Origin: Apostichopus japonicus | Taxonomy: Eukaryota; Echinodermata; Holothuroidea; Aspidochirotida; Stichopodidae | Assembly (NCBI RefSeq): GCF_037975245.1 | Contig: NC_092570.1 | Span: 6,491,001-6,555,000, forward strand | Reading direction: 5' to 3' | Length of the DNA stretch: 64,000 nucleotides | Part shown: positions 22,448 to 34,679 of the stretch, piece after piece | Position numbering within the stretch: the stretch's first letter is position 1 | Layout of the letters: the number at the start of each line of letters is the position of its first letter | Made by a program: the position numbers and the translations under genes | Notes under the pieces: generated by a model | Told to the model about the DNA's origin: nothing | Database searches by the model: none | What the model saw: the letters and a program-made list of their open reading frames with translations, nothing else

Positions 22448-24731
22448 TTCACCGAAAAATGATAAAAAATTGGCACTATAAAAGATGTAACTTCAAACTA
22501 CTTGGAATCTGCAATTAAATTTTGAATGAGCAAAAATGACTTCACAGTAAGACAATGTGTTATTGTTAAATCCATTACATTCACATTTATTTTAATATAT
22601 AGTGGTGCATTTCTACTTCCAAAACTGATTCCTTCAGATCATCTCTCCAGTATTATTCCTTCCATAAAATAAGTTTTAATATAGTTGCCCTTACAGTGAC
22701 ATATTTCCTATGCAAGATATGGTATGTATTTATTTCATATATATGAATGGCATTGAATTCACAAAGCATCAGCAGTGTCCTTAGGGCTACCTCACTTCTT
22801 GAACCTTCTCAAAAGAACTGTAAATATGTAAACAATGTCTTCGAAAGACTATCAAAACTAATTTTAGTTTACTTTTTTTCATTTTTTTTACTTGTGCGAA
22901 TGTTGTAAATAGAGTTTGTGGTCCATCTTGAGAACTTATCAGCTTGTTCAGTACATAATGAATGGAATTATAGTTCACTACTTGCTGTACATAATTAATT
23001 GCTTCAAACTAGTACCCTTTAATCCACTAGGGTGAGGAAAGTAGTAGAGAGTAGTCTACTGTGGTGTTTATATGAGTAACTTACATAGCAATACAAATAT
23101 AAAGTTTGTAACTCATTTACATGCTACTTCCATCTCACTGCAACCCTAACTAGGAGATAACCTCTCTCCTTTCTCATAACTTTTATACTTTCTGTATCTT
23201 TGGGTAACTATGGTAGCGTGAAATGAACCGTCGGGTGACATTGAGAGTAATGAATGATTTTTTGTTACTGTTGAAGTTTGGTATCCAATATGCCGCCATG
23301 GTTCGATGTCCCGTCCTTATTTCTGCGATGAAACAGTCTGCCATTTCGATCATTATTTGCAAGCGAGAGATTTCATAGTCAACTCGCTTTGAAGACTGGA
23401 AAACCTCCCTGAACGGTTTATCTTCGCACCTATCTCTCATTTTCTATCTCTATTTAAGGAATTTGCCTTTAATTGCTGCTGAACACTGATGGTGATGCTA
23501 TTTTGAATTTTCATGTACATAGTTTTGAGGTAAAACAACAAGTTACAAAAGCATGAAGGCATTTGTGACATAAAGTAGAGAGGAATGATAACCTTCAGCA
23601 TGAGAGCAGGATTTTCTTGTTTTTTTTTCTCTCTTTATTTTAATGTCTGTTTAAATTTACATTTTCATCTTGGAACTACTTATGGAAATGTTAAGTTACA
23701 GTAATAAACAATTACAAATAAAGTATTTCTTATCTTTGTTATTACTGTACTTTCTTTGCTCTTCAAGTTATTTTCAAAAGGAAGAAGCTCAATAGATGAC
23801 AGTCAAACAAGTTTGTCAAACTAGAAGTTTGACAGACTATAAATAATTTGAATCTTTCTTTGAGGCATTATTATTACATAAATAGTTTCTCTTGCAAAAT
23901 CTACCAAGTATTACCATGAGTGGCTTTTTCATATTTTGCATGCAAAACAAATAGTACGATCCATGTACCCTGTAATTCATAATGTCCAGAGTACATCTTT
24001 AATGTGAACAAAAATCAGAGTCGATTAATGCATAGCAAGAATCCTGTAACCGTTCTTTCAGTTTTGTATAATGATCACACGTTCGAAAACTTCGCTCCGC
24101 CCTTCCATTGAAACATTTTTCAAAAGAGACTTGAAACTTGCCTTACTAATTGCAGCTATGGATATTAAGTGTTGTTTTACCTGTTTTTCACCTATTTATG
24201 TACATTTTTTTGTTTTAACACAATTTGCAGCAGTCAAGGACTCAAGGTTGACTCGGATGAAGAATGAAGCAGAATATCTATGCATTTCTTACAGAATAAC
24301 TTTACAGAATATTCCACAAGAAATATCTCAAACACATTTAACAAAAGAAAAATATGAGAAAAAGTACTGTAGATAAATCCAAATTGCGGTTTTCTTATTC
24401 TATTTTGTAACCTCTTTTAGTTGTACATGTCCATATAAGCAGAAAGGATCAAAAGATAAATTGATAGGTAAATTAAAAAAAGTAAACAAGTGCAATTCCT
24501 TACCAATATGATGACATATCTACTCCCCATTTGTGTCATAGAGGAGTTCAATTCAATTGTATTCCAAATTCAATTAAATTGATTTATACCAACATCAAAC
24601 ATATCACAGACACATCAAATACATGTAAAAGAGATATTACAAGTTTTCTGAGGCAAATAAAACAAAAAAATTTATAGGTACTTGATGAGTTGGGGAGCCA
24701 GAAATAAGCAAGCTATTTTGAGTCTGGAACC
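22448..24731. other. PACRG 3' flank, no gene seen
   Basis: AT-rich sequence. AATAAA-type signals near 23702 and 23719 could end a longer PACRG transcript. Frames here are short and have no recognisable domains. Confidence 0.45.
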
Positions 24732-25095
24732 TTAAAGGGAGTGAAGACGCGCGCACAAATAAACGTCTCATGCCTGTAATCTGACCTAGTTCGAATGAGG
24801 TGTAACAGAAGTGTTAGACATCACCATCGATCCCAGAAAATACACACACAGCTTGCTACCGTCGGTAATTAGACACTAGTGTACAGTCAATACATGCAGC
24901 TACGGTCAATACCCACAACACAAGTGTACATAGCAGCGATGGACATCTCAGGTCCAGATAAACGATAACAAGGTATCACGTTTCATTACTGTCTGCATTT
25001 TGTAGAAACAAGAAAATAACTTCACTTGCAAGCAACGGAAAGTTAACTTTTTCATAGGGCGGCACGCGGTTTGGGGCGAGTCTTCAATGCCTTTG
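24732..25095 (-). mobile_element. TTAA-flanked MITE, copy 2
   Basis: This is the reverse-oriented partner of the element at 7865-8226. The left end is TTAAAGGGAGTGAAGACGCG. The right end is AGTCTTCAATGCC followed by TTTGA, so the right-hand TTAA has mutated to TTGA. Internal blocks such as CTTGCTACCGTCGGTAATTA and CACCATCGATCC are shared. No coding capacity. Confidence 0.75.
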
Positions 25096-26470
25096 AGAGA
25101 AAGGGAACACAAACGCAGGTCAAACCCACAGGAACATGATGCACTGTACAATGATAATCAAATGTAAGTGGCCAATGAACTGAAACGATACATCTGAAGA
25201 GGTGGATTTGAAGGAATGAATAGCACTTTTACTTGTTATTTCACTGGGCAGTGAATTCCGTAGAGTTACACCATGGGAATTTGCCTTTTACTAACTTTTA
25301 TTCCAGTGGGGATCATGAAAATAACTTCTGGAGCGGGTATTATAACTACATAAAGTATTAAAAGCTCAAATATTTTGGAGATCGTAAGGTAAGAGCGAAA
25401 AAGGTGTATAATTAGAGAACACACCACTTAAGAAGGATCGATTAGTGATGTGCGAGTTGTGAAATGAACATATATTTGAAAAGACAGAAACAAAATCAAA
25501 ATTATTCCTATAAAAAATATATTCTCTGACACTGAAAAGCACAACATGTTTCACAACATTCACACATGTCTGTTTTTTAAAGGTATATTATACCTTTAAA
25601 AGTAAGGGGGAAAAAAAATCTGTCTTTTATCAGGTTTTTTCATTAAACCTAGTCCATAATTTCTAACAATTCCTGCAAAGAGCCTGAGACACATTTCTAA
25701 ACAAAAACTATTAATGAGAAAACAACACAGGGCTGACTTTTTTCATTAGGCAGATATTAAATTTGGATATGTTAGTCAGCAGGTGGGTGTGGGGAACTGA
25801 AGTACTGGAATATCGCCAAAATCATGAGTGTCTTTGTTCCATTTCTTGAAATGACAACTTTTGACGATGATTTGAGGTACAAACTGGGCATAACATTTGA
25901 ATCTGATCACAAAATTGATATGAAAATAATATCTCCTTTAACTTTAGGGATTTCAACTTTAATGACTGATCAATGACGATAACATAACTCATGCATGTTG
26001 GAGAATTTCATTTGTTCCGTGTAAACCAGGAAACTGCCTGGCTACTTGTTGAAATCATAACTTTCTTGTGAATTTGTTAAAATGTAAACTACTGTCAAAT
26101 TAATTCTGTATTAGGCACAGTGTCTAAAGAAAATGGCACAGTGGCTGCCAAACCACCCACCCCCCCCCTCCCCTCCCCTAAATCAATATCCAACGAAAGA
26201 GATTATCTCCGCAGCTCTACTATCAGTGAAGCCAGAAGGAAGACTGTTATATTCAGTGCTCTGTAACATTTGACTGACTCTTGAGATGAAGTGGCCATTC
26301 CAACTCCAACAGTTTCAATGACTATTTTACATAGCAAACTTTCAGTGTTTTTGTGTTACAGAATAACATTCTGAATATTTCAGACATAGAGAGTGTTTTC
26401 GGAGCTACTCATTCGGTGTTAGATTCATGTTTCCCAACCATAGTCGAATTACTCGAATAGAAGTATATCA
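25096..26470. other. Intergenic, no gene seen
   Basis: AT-rich unique sequence with one C-run at 26155-26180. No exon or repeat boundary is clear. Confidence 0.4.
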
Positions 26471-26478
26471 GATATGAA

Positions 26479-26991
26479 CAGGGGCGCCGTTTCCCGCAGG
26501 GACACGGGGACGCGTCCCCACCAAAAATTTCAGAGGTGGGGACATGGTATACCATGTCCCCACCATCTTTTGAGTGAATTTGGAAGTCCGACTATCCATG
26601 ATATCCTGCTATACCGCGTTAGTCGTAAAGGTCTCAAGTACCCATTAGGCGTTATCAAAATAAGCAACAAAACTATTGAATGGCGGTGAAGGAAGGTGAA
26701 GATGGACTAATTTCTTGTTTTATATCGGATCATTATGATGTTTGTATTTGATAAATTTATCATCTGTAACTCTTATTCTTGTATTTTTTAATTACTACTT
26801 TTCGTGTAACATTTAACACCGTGAAATATTAAAATAAATGACCCATTTTTGTGTCTGGGAAATGCAAATTCCGGCAAACTGGGGGGTACATCTGTCAAAA
26901 AAAATCCTGGTACGCCCCGCGCGAACCCATTGTCGCGCTCCGCTTAGATAGTCACGTCACCACCAATTTTCAAAACAAAACGGCGCCCTTG
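26479..26991. mobile_element. hAT-like MITE with perfect 8-bp target duplication
   Basis: The left end CAGGGGCGCCGTTT (26479-26492) matches the complemented right end CAAGGGCGCCGTTT (26978-26991) with one mismatch. The flanks are identical 8-mers, GATATGAA at 26471-26478 and 26992-26999, the classic hAT signature. The 513-bp interior has no transposase. It carries the subterminal GCGCTCCGCTTAGATAGTCA block near 26933-26952 that is shared with the other hAT-like pieces. Confidence 0.88.
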
Positions 26992-27129
26992 GATATGAAT
27001 ATAGGTACTGTGCTTCCATTCATCCCCTAAGTTGTAAAATATTATTCACCCAGGCACCATGAAGGTTTAACCACAGAAGAGATCTTACTAAGGCATACAA
27101 TGGAATATTAAGAAGGTGCCTCCAGGTCA

Positions 27130-30100
27130 TCATGACGGAAGTTCCTTCTTTTCCGACCATTCTTCCCAGCCACCCGGAAAATGTCGAAATCTGGGAAAGG
27201 AAATAGAATGGCACTCAAGGTTAAGATGTGATACATTTTAACAAACTTAAGTCTGAGGATGATAAACGAAAAGGATTTGATCTCGTTCCTTGCTTCAGCA
27301 AATGGAAATGCATTTTAAGTTGTGCTCATTGAAATGAGAACGTGGGTCGACTGTTTTTTGAATTTCAGGCATATTTGAGTAATATAGGGAGTGTTAGCTC
27401 AGTGGTTAACGCCGGTGCCTTTCAATCCTAAGGTCCCTGGTTCAAGTCACTCAATGATTAATGTATGTCGTCCAGTTACAGAGTTGTTGACAATTAACAA
27501 TTCATAATCTTAGACGTTAAAATATGAATCTAAGAGACTAACTTCGGTCAGCTTGTGGCTTTGATAAGCCAATGATGGCTTCTTCGCAAGTTCCTGCTTG
27601 CAGGAGGATCTAAAATACATACATACCTACAAATATCACACTGTCAAGGTAACAATTTAAACCCATTCTTGACTTACTTATTATATCCAAGTGTCTTGAG
27701 AATATCTAGTCCAGTTTTACTGCGAATTCCACCGAGGCAGTGAAGGACAACTTTGGAATCGTCAGTCTCAGGTTTTTCTACCTTGTATCGGTCTTTGAAG
27801 TCATCAGCAGGAAGTGAAAAGGCACTGTAAAGGTCACCCACTGTATGAAATCAAACAAATAACATATCAACATCAGAACATTACCGGCCATTTATGATTC
27901 TTGATTTACAATATGTCACTCAGTTTTGCACCCCTTGCAAATATTTCAAGTTTTTCTTTTTCCAACATGAGAATCAGGACCTGTGAATATTAGCAAGTAC
28001 TAACAGCTGTAGCTATATAGACGCTCACACAATTACTCAATTACATGTTCAAAGTCCAAACAAGGCTTAGGTTTAATATGTGACAAATTACTTTGCCTTT
28101 GTACTTTCGAAACAACGACTTGTTAGGGGTACAATCAAAATACTGAAAACTTCTTGATGTAACTTAAAAGCTAAAAGCGTAATTTTTTTTCTTGAAATCT
28201 CTATGCAAACAAGTATAAAAACAACTGTAATAACAAGTCTTGTACATCATTGTTTAGGCCTACTTCACTTTTATTTTTACCAAATTTCTTAAGTTTCTTT
28301 ACTCTGTACACGCTTCTTAAATATTTAAAAAAAAACTATTTTATTAAGCATTATTAATGTATTTACGACTTCTTAAATCTTCATACTTTTTATATTATTA
28401 TTATTTGTCTTTTTTTAAAACTATTTTTTATTATGTCTTTTTTTTAAACAAGAGCCCAAGGGCACTGTGGTTCCTTGCTTGGGGTATATGACAATACACA
28501 TATTATCAAGCAAGATTGGGCTCAAATAGTCCAAGTAATTGTGGTCCTACATGTACGCATAAAGTAACCAACACTATAGCCAACACTTTTGTGATCACAA
28601 AGTGTGATCGGATTTTTGATCAAAAGGCACTTTTGAGATCTAAATATGGCGTCGAAAATGTAAGAAGTATAAGGTCACCTACAAGCGGGTCAACAGATAT
28701 GATAACATTGGTGACCACAGATGACATGACCTTTAAGTTTGAAAATGTTCCACCACCCCATTCACAACTTGTCCCAAATTATCAACCGTGGAAAACTGTA
28801 AAAATTCAAACATGTTTTCTTTGCCCATTTTCTCCCCCCAAACTACTAGTTTTTTAACATTAGCTGACCTTTGGTGACCTTGGATCACATGACCGCTAAG
28901 TTTGAAAATATTCCCCTATACCATTCGCATCTTGTCCAAAAAAATCAACCTTGTCACACCTTGGCACTGGGAGTTATTGCATGAAATGTCTGAAAATTAA
29001 CTTTGACCTCCTATAACTTCACACACAAAGCTCATCCAGGGGTCAACCTATTGACATTTATGATCAGAAGGTACCTTTAACATCTGAAAATAGCATCGAA
29101 ACTGTAAAAATCCCCAAAACACGAAAAGGTCACCAGAGGTCAAATTGAGGTCAAGGGTCACCCAGATGTGGGTGGACAATTGGATTACGTAGAAGCAACT
29201 CCCAACCCTAACTGACAATTCGTTCTCAAGTTATCGCAAAAATACTAGTTTTTTATCATTAATTGACCTTTGGTGACCTTGGATCACATGACCGTTAAGT
29301 TTGAAAATATTATCTTATACCATTTGCAACTACTCCAAAAATATCAACCGTGTCACACCTTGGAACTGGGAGTTATTGCATTAAATGTCTGAAAATTAAC
29401 TTTGACCTCGTATAACTTCGCACAAAAAGGTCACACGGGGGTCAACCCATTGACATTTATGATCAGAAGGTACCTTTAACATCTGAAAATAGCATCGAAA
29501 CTGTAAAAATCCACAAAACACAAAAATGTCACCAGAGGTCACCAGAGGTCAAATTGAGGTCAAGGGTCACCCAGATGCGGGTCGACAATTGGATTACATT
29601 GAAGCAACTCCCAACCCTAACGGACAATTTGTTCTCAAGTTATTGCAAAAATACTAGTTTTTTATCATTAATTGACCTTTGGTGACCTCGGATCACATGA
29701 CCGTTAAGTTTGAAATTATTCCCCTATACCATTTGCAACTTGTCCCAAAATATCAACTGCGTAATACCTTGGCACTGGGAGTTATTACACTAAATGTCTG
29801 AAAATTAACTTTGACCTCATATAACTTAACATACAAAGGTCACCTTGGGTCAACTTATTGACATTTTTGATCGGTGAGACCTAAATAGAGCATCAAACTA
29901 TACAAATTCAAACATTTTTTTCTTTGCCCATTTTCTCCTCCCAAATACTAGTTTTTTAACATTAATTGACTTTTGGTGACCTCGGATCACATGACCGTTA
30001 AGTTTGAAAATATTCCCCTATACCATTTGCAACTTGTCCAAAAATATCAACCACGTCACACCTTGGAACTGGGAGTTATTGCATTAAATGTCTGAAAATT

Positions 30101-33100
30101 AACTTTGACCTCGTATAACTTCGCACACGAAGGTCACACGGGTGTCAACCCATTGACATTTTTGATCGGAAGGTACCTTTGGTATCCAAATCTAGCATCA
30201 AAACGAAACATTTTCTTTTTTGCTCGTTTCCTCCCAAAATAAGCCCATTTTTTCTAATGTGACCTTTGACCTTTTGACCTTGGTTTCAGATGTAGTTTAA
30301 TCTCCTGATTCCAAAAAACAAAACGACAAGTCTGTGCAACCATCCTAACTCCGACCGAAAAACTTTGACCCCATATAACTTCGCACATAAAGGTCACACG
30401 GGGTCAACCTATTGACATTTATGTTCAGAAGGTACCTTTGACATCTGAAAATAGCATCAAAACTGTAAAAATCGCCAAAAACACGTAAAGGTCACCAAAG
30501 GTCAAATTGAGGTCAAGGGTCACCCAGGTGCGGGTCGACAATTGGATTACATTGAAGCAACTCCCAACCCTAACGGACATTTCGTTCTCAAGTTATCGCA
30601 AAAATACTAGTTTTTTATCATTAATTGACCTTTGGTGACCTTGGATCACATTACCGTTATGTTTGGAAACGATGCATTACCCCATTCACAACTACTCCCA
30701 AAATATCAACCATGTCGGACCCTGTCAATGGGAGTTATTGCTGTTTTTAATATATTGGTTTTTGGCATCTAACTGACCTTTGGTGACCTTTGCGGGCACC
30801 AAAAACAATAGGGATCTTCCTCTTACTATGGGCTATCCACCCAACAAGTTTCATCATGATACATCATTTCCTTATTGAGATATCGTGTACACAAGCCAAG
30901 CGTCACATACACACACACACACACGCACACACACACACACACGCCAAGTTGAACGCATAGGTTCCTTGCTTTGCAAAAAGCAAGGAACCAAAAAAAAATT
31001 TTTAAAAACTATTTTATTAAGCATTTTTTAATGTGTTTTTGACTTCTTAAATTTTCTTACTTTTTATATTATTATATGTCTTATCAGAGGGCCTCGTGGA
31101 AGATTAGCTATTGCTAAACGAGCTACCCTCTTAAAATAAAGTTGGAATAAAAATCATCTGACTTGCATAATCCAACTAACACCATCCCCAATGGTCTGAA
31201 ATCATTATCTCCTTTAACAATTTTAAAATATTATAACAATATTTTAAAATCAGCATGAATCTGAAGATCATTCCCAAAAACAACCCCATTACAACACATC
31301 TCTTTAAGGTTAAACTGTTTAACTTTCATCAAGAATCATGACATTTGATTCTATTTTGTGTTTTAGCTTGCTTTGGAACTAGGTAAGAAAGGAATCTGGC
31401 AGATTAATAGCCTATACTACATGGAATAATAAATTTCATGCTAATTAGCTATCTATCTACAAGTCCAAGACGTGCTTATGTCTGAAATTTGATAAAATTG
31501 CAGTCACAATTACCATTATGATCAGTGCATATTAGGGTTAGCAAGATGGCTGCAAAAGTCAGAGGTCAAAAGCAAACCCCAATTTGGACAGCGCAAACAT
31601 AGATATACGAAAAACATTCCACAATAGTTTTAATACAAGAAACCAGTGTAATGATTGTTAGGCCAATCTGTCAAAAGTAGGACGCTAAGGGGCTGCAGCA
31701 TCTTGCAGCTTGGCTGCATTGGGCATAATTTTTTGTGTTGTTTAGTTTCACACAATACATACTGCAGTTTGACAGGATTGGGGGGGGGGGGTGCCATACA
31801 GCAGTTTTGTTCATTTACAAATGTAGACAACCCCATTGTACTGTTTATTGGCTGTAATGGAATGGTTCACTGTTCATTACGAAGCTTCTTACCCTATGTT
31901 GCACCTAAACACTCCGTCATATCTTCCTCCTCACAGTTCTTTATATCTAAAATCATCTTCGTTTTCTTTTTCTGACTAAATAGTTCTGGCAATGCCAAAA
32001 CATGTCCTGTGTCCTTTCTCTGACTCAAGGTTTTATAAAAATACCATGTTAATACGCCCAGCAGCTTGAAGGGCAATTCAAGAGAAATAGAACTTAAAGA
32101 TATTAATTAATTGTAATTTAAATGAAACTTAGGCCACCCTACGAGGAATATTCACGGAGGCTCCAATCTGGCAGGTCTTTTCCAGCTCGGACCTCTCTCG
32201 GACGTCAACGATCAGAGTGTCACTTCTGTTTGAGAGTTCCTCCATTTCGGAGAAATGTACATCTTTCCAACTTTCAGAACCCTCATGGGTGGATGAAATC
32301 TCTCTTTTTGGCAGGTAATCTTTTCCTTTTAAAGATATTAAAACATCCATATAAAGTGTTATGGTTATCACAGTGCATGAGTGGAATATAACAAGTTAAC
32401 TACAGGCAATCCCCCAGATTCAGAAAGAGTGAGATTTTATTCCAAGGTACATTTTTTCACTTCCTGCTTCCCACAAAGTTTCCTTCTTAGATATGCTCCT
32501 TTCATTTATCACTGTAAATTTGAGGAAACACAAACAGATAAGTGATAAAATGCTAGTCTTTTATCCTGAGCAACTTCACTATACAGGGGAAGTGTAGGAA
32601 GTTGTGAAATAAAGGAGTGAGTGGTCTGTTGGATGGTGCTGGTCTCAGTAGGACACCCAAAATGCCAACAAAACTGCTAACAATTCATATCAAATGTTGG
32701 ATAAAAGATTGATCATTTTATATGTGTTGTTGAGTCACTGTGTCCAACAAATGCTTTTACTTGATAAATTACTTTTCACGAGTGCACGAGACGACATGAG
32801 CAAACTTTTCGCAGATAAAAGGCACATGCTGAGTACTTTCACCATTTGCACTGGATTTTGAAAGTAATTTCACTTCATTGATATAATGCATGTCTTGGGG
32901 AGGGGATTTTGAAATAAGCATATAACATACAAGACTTAATTTGCAATGGAAGATATTAGCATTCTTATTTTCAGCTTTCTAAAGCATTAACACAGGTCAT
33001 CAATATTACCTCACTCAAAAGTTGGCAAAAATATTAACTTTAATTTGATAAGTGTTATCCTACAGATTCTGTCAATTTTTGGGTATTTTTTATGAATGGG

Positions 33101-33457
33101 AGAACTAAATACATACCTGTCTCAATCAATAAGAGTACTTATTGGGAAGAGGCAGTGAAATGGTTCTCAAAGTGCTTAACAAATCCGAAGAGATCAAAAC
33201 ACTGATTACTTATCAACATTTTCACAAAATTTAATATTTTCAGAGCGGATTGTCTCACCTGAACCTGAAAGGATATTGCTGAATATTGCAGTGGATGACA
33301 CTTGGAGTGGTTGATGATGATAATGACGATGATATGTGGTTACATAACTGCAGGTGCTTGTTGGGCATGGTTTTCGACATGCCATTGCTGTTGTATATTG
33401 TGTAGTGAGCAGTTTCATAGTCCTTTGCAGGCTTCGAACTTGACAACGGAAAGCCAT
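27130..33457 (-). CDS. Single-domain rhodanese, TSTD-like, probably mitochondrial
   Basis: Four exons on the minus strand, 33259-33457, 32143-32325, 27678-27840 and 27130-27190, join in frame to 201 residues. Residues 1-40 are basic, rich in Ser/Thr and almost free of acidic residues (R4, R8, R12, K15), typical of a mitochondrial presequence. The rhodanese domain starts at about 82. It has DVRERSELE, then SVNIPLGDLYSAF, the active loop CLGGIRS at 162-168 with catalytic Cys162, LKTLGYNK, and the final FPGGWEEW. Single-domain rhodaneses of the TSTD1/TSTD3 type move sulfane sulfur between thiosulfate or persulfides and thiols such as glutathione. The exon 2 acceptor (ATATCTTTAAAAG) is the least certain junction but is the one that fits phase. 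Introns hold a SINE and a large repeat block. Confidence 0.82.
27388..27626 (+). mobile_element. tRNA-derived SINE, copy 2
   Basis: It lies antisense in the last intron of the TSTD-like gene. The head has an intact A box (TTAGCTCAGTGG) and an intact B box (GGTTCAAGTCA). The body matches copy 1 at 4918-5144 with few differences, and the tail is TAAAATACATACATACC, an ATAC-type simple tail. The intact Pol III promoter suggests it is younger than copy 1. Confidence 0.87.
28329..28405 (+). repeat. Truncated LINE-3'-tail-like sequence
   Basis: AAAAACTATTTTATTAAGCA and the following ~60 bp are repeated, with differences, at 31005-31084, on the other side of the 28469-30989 repeat block. The right copy continues into a LINE-like 3' tail. 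The copies differ too much to be a fresh target duplication. Confidence 0.55.
29127..29160 (+). promoter_or_regulatory. AGGTCA composite DR4-DR5-DR1, copy 1
   Basis: Four nuclear-receptor half sites in direct orientation: AGGTCA at 29127, 29137 and 29148, then GGGTCA at 29155, with spacers of 4, 5 and 1 bp. Such spacings suit RXR heterodimers. Binding is inferred only. Confidence 0.45.
29536..29569 (+). promoter_or_regulatory. AGGTCA composite DR4-DR5-DR1, copy 2
   Basis: The same four half sites and spacers as at 29127, starting at 29536, 29546, 29557 and 29564. All six-base cores are intact. Confidence 0.45.
30489..30522 (+). promoter_or_regulatory. AGGTCA composite DR4-DR5-DR1, copy 3
   Basis: A third copy with half sites at 30489, 30499, 30510 and 30517. 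One spacer base differs (CCAA instead of CCAG), but the half sites and spacing are unchanged. Confidence 0.45.
30911..30952. repeat. (CA)n microsatellite
   Basis: About 20 CA units with one G interruption, part of the repeat block's 3' end. Confidence 0.9.
31005..31165 (+). mobile_element. LINE-like 3' end fragment
   Basis: AT-rich sequence leads to CAGAGGGCCTCGTGG, AGCTATTGCTAA, CGAGCTACCCTC and then TTAAAATAAAGTTGGAATAA. This resembles the 3' UTR of CR1/L2-type non-LTR elements, which often end with an ATAAAGTTGGAATAAA-like stretch. There is no coding remnant. Assignment is by general resemblance only. Confidence 0.45.
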
Positions 33458-34243
33458 GTTGGAAAAATAACCATTCGTAGCAACAGTCAGTATATCTCTC
33501 TGCCTGTGAAAGAAAAGAAAACTATTTCAATGTACCAATGTCTTTAATTGTCAAAATTACCCTCGAACTTGCCTTCAGGACAAACAAAAGTGAAAGTATG
33601 AATGTAATTTCCTTCTACTGGCACACGATGATGTCGGAGGTCAGATTTCTCGGAGGTCAGATTTCTATCTGCGATTACCTTACCTTTAGCCAACCAAATC
33701 ACATGCTGCAGTTTGCCACCAATCACCTCAATACTTAATACTAGAACCTCCAATCGGACTTACTGGTAATCTACTGTACCATCGTATTACCAGAACTTGG
33801 CTTTTCAAAGATAATCATGTATATATATGTTCACTTCCGAGAAAGTCCAGAACAAATGAGACAACAAAATATGGCATATGCATGAATTCTGTTGTTGGGA
33901 AATAATGGTACTGTCCCCTGAGGAAGAAGAGTTTCATAATTTCATTACAGAGTACCTTGACAGCTCCTCTTCATGGTCAAAATAAAGAACAATGGTATGG
34001 AACATATAAGCAAATCATGGAATAATTGATTGTCTGAATATAGTGAAGAATTTTGTTTAGTCCAAGATATTGCATACACTTAAGTTTTGTGTAAAACGTC
34101 TGATAAATGTCATTGCATTTGAGCAGCAATGGAAATTTTAAACATTGGGGTTGCACTTTTACATGAAACGTAAGGTTCTGTCTTCAGTTAGAGTATAGTG
34201 CTCTCTTTTTCAAATCAATGTATCTTTATCTTTTCCCTGACAG

Positions 34244-34330
34244 CACATGGTGACCCATCCAGTTGATCCCTGGACAGCGGAGCAAAAAACCTTTGACCAC
34301 ATCCACCATGCCAAAAATGCATGCAACTAG
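34244..34330 (+). other. Candidate 3'-terminal coding exon, unrecognised
   Basis: A strong pyrimidine tract and CTGACAG precede an open frame that starts in phase 0: HMVTHPVDPWTAEQKTFDHI, then HHAKNACN and a TAG stop. The composition is protein-like. I cannot find its upstream exons or name the family. It could be the end of a small gene on the plus strand or a chance frame. Confidence 0.3.
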
Positions 34331-34679
34331 TGAAGAATTTAGCCTGTGATTCATTCTTTGATGCTTCCTAAAGGCTGGTTTACAAAAAACGAATCAAAGC
34401 ATCAGACACTTTATTTGTACACACATTGAAAGCAGTAAGGAGTGAAGCAATTTCATGTTTCATTTCTGCTTCGAGGAAAGTTGCAAATGATAACACCAAT
34501 TTATATAAATATACTCTCAATCAAACCGCATAGGCCTACCTCTAAAACAACTCCACCCCCCATCCTCCCCAGGTTCAGCTGTACAACTTTCTCTTTCTGG
34601 CTAAAGTCCTATCAGACAGAACAACAAATTTGGGGTACATTTGACTAATCTGTGATTACACTGGTATTCAATGCAGCCT

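Larger units (their letters stand above)
28469..30989 (+). repeat. Block of ~400-bp repeats with TGACC/AGGTCA arrays
   Basis: The block fills most of intron 2 of the TSTD-like gene. The phrase GACCTTTGGTGACC and its close variants recur near 28866, 29268, 29674, 29966, 30628 and 30773, spaced about 400 bp or with internal deletions. Each unit contains CTAGTTTTTTA, GATCACATGACCGTTAAG, GGGAGTTATTGCA and AACTTTGACCT blocks. GGTTCCTTGCTT at 28469-28480 is inverted at the far end, where GGTTCCTTGCTTT and its complement form a hairpin (30960-30989). A (CA)n run lies at 30911-30952. No open frame survives, so this is a non-coding tandem or transposable repeat. A related piece occurs at 56990-57175. 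Confidence 0.75.

Noticed and set aside
28516-28857. 113-codon frame at the start of the TGACC repeat block
   Set aside because: It is repeat sequence, and the same phrases in other units are not open.
32122-32391. Plus-strand frame of 89 codons
   Set aside because: It is the antisense shadow of the rhodanese exon at 32143-32325.
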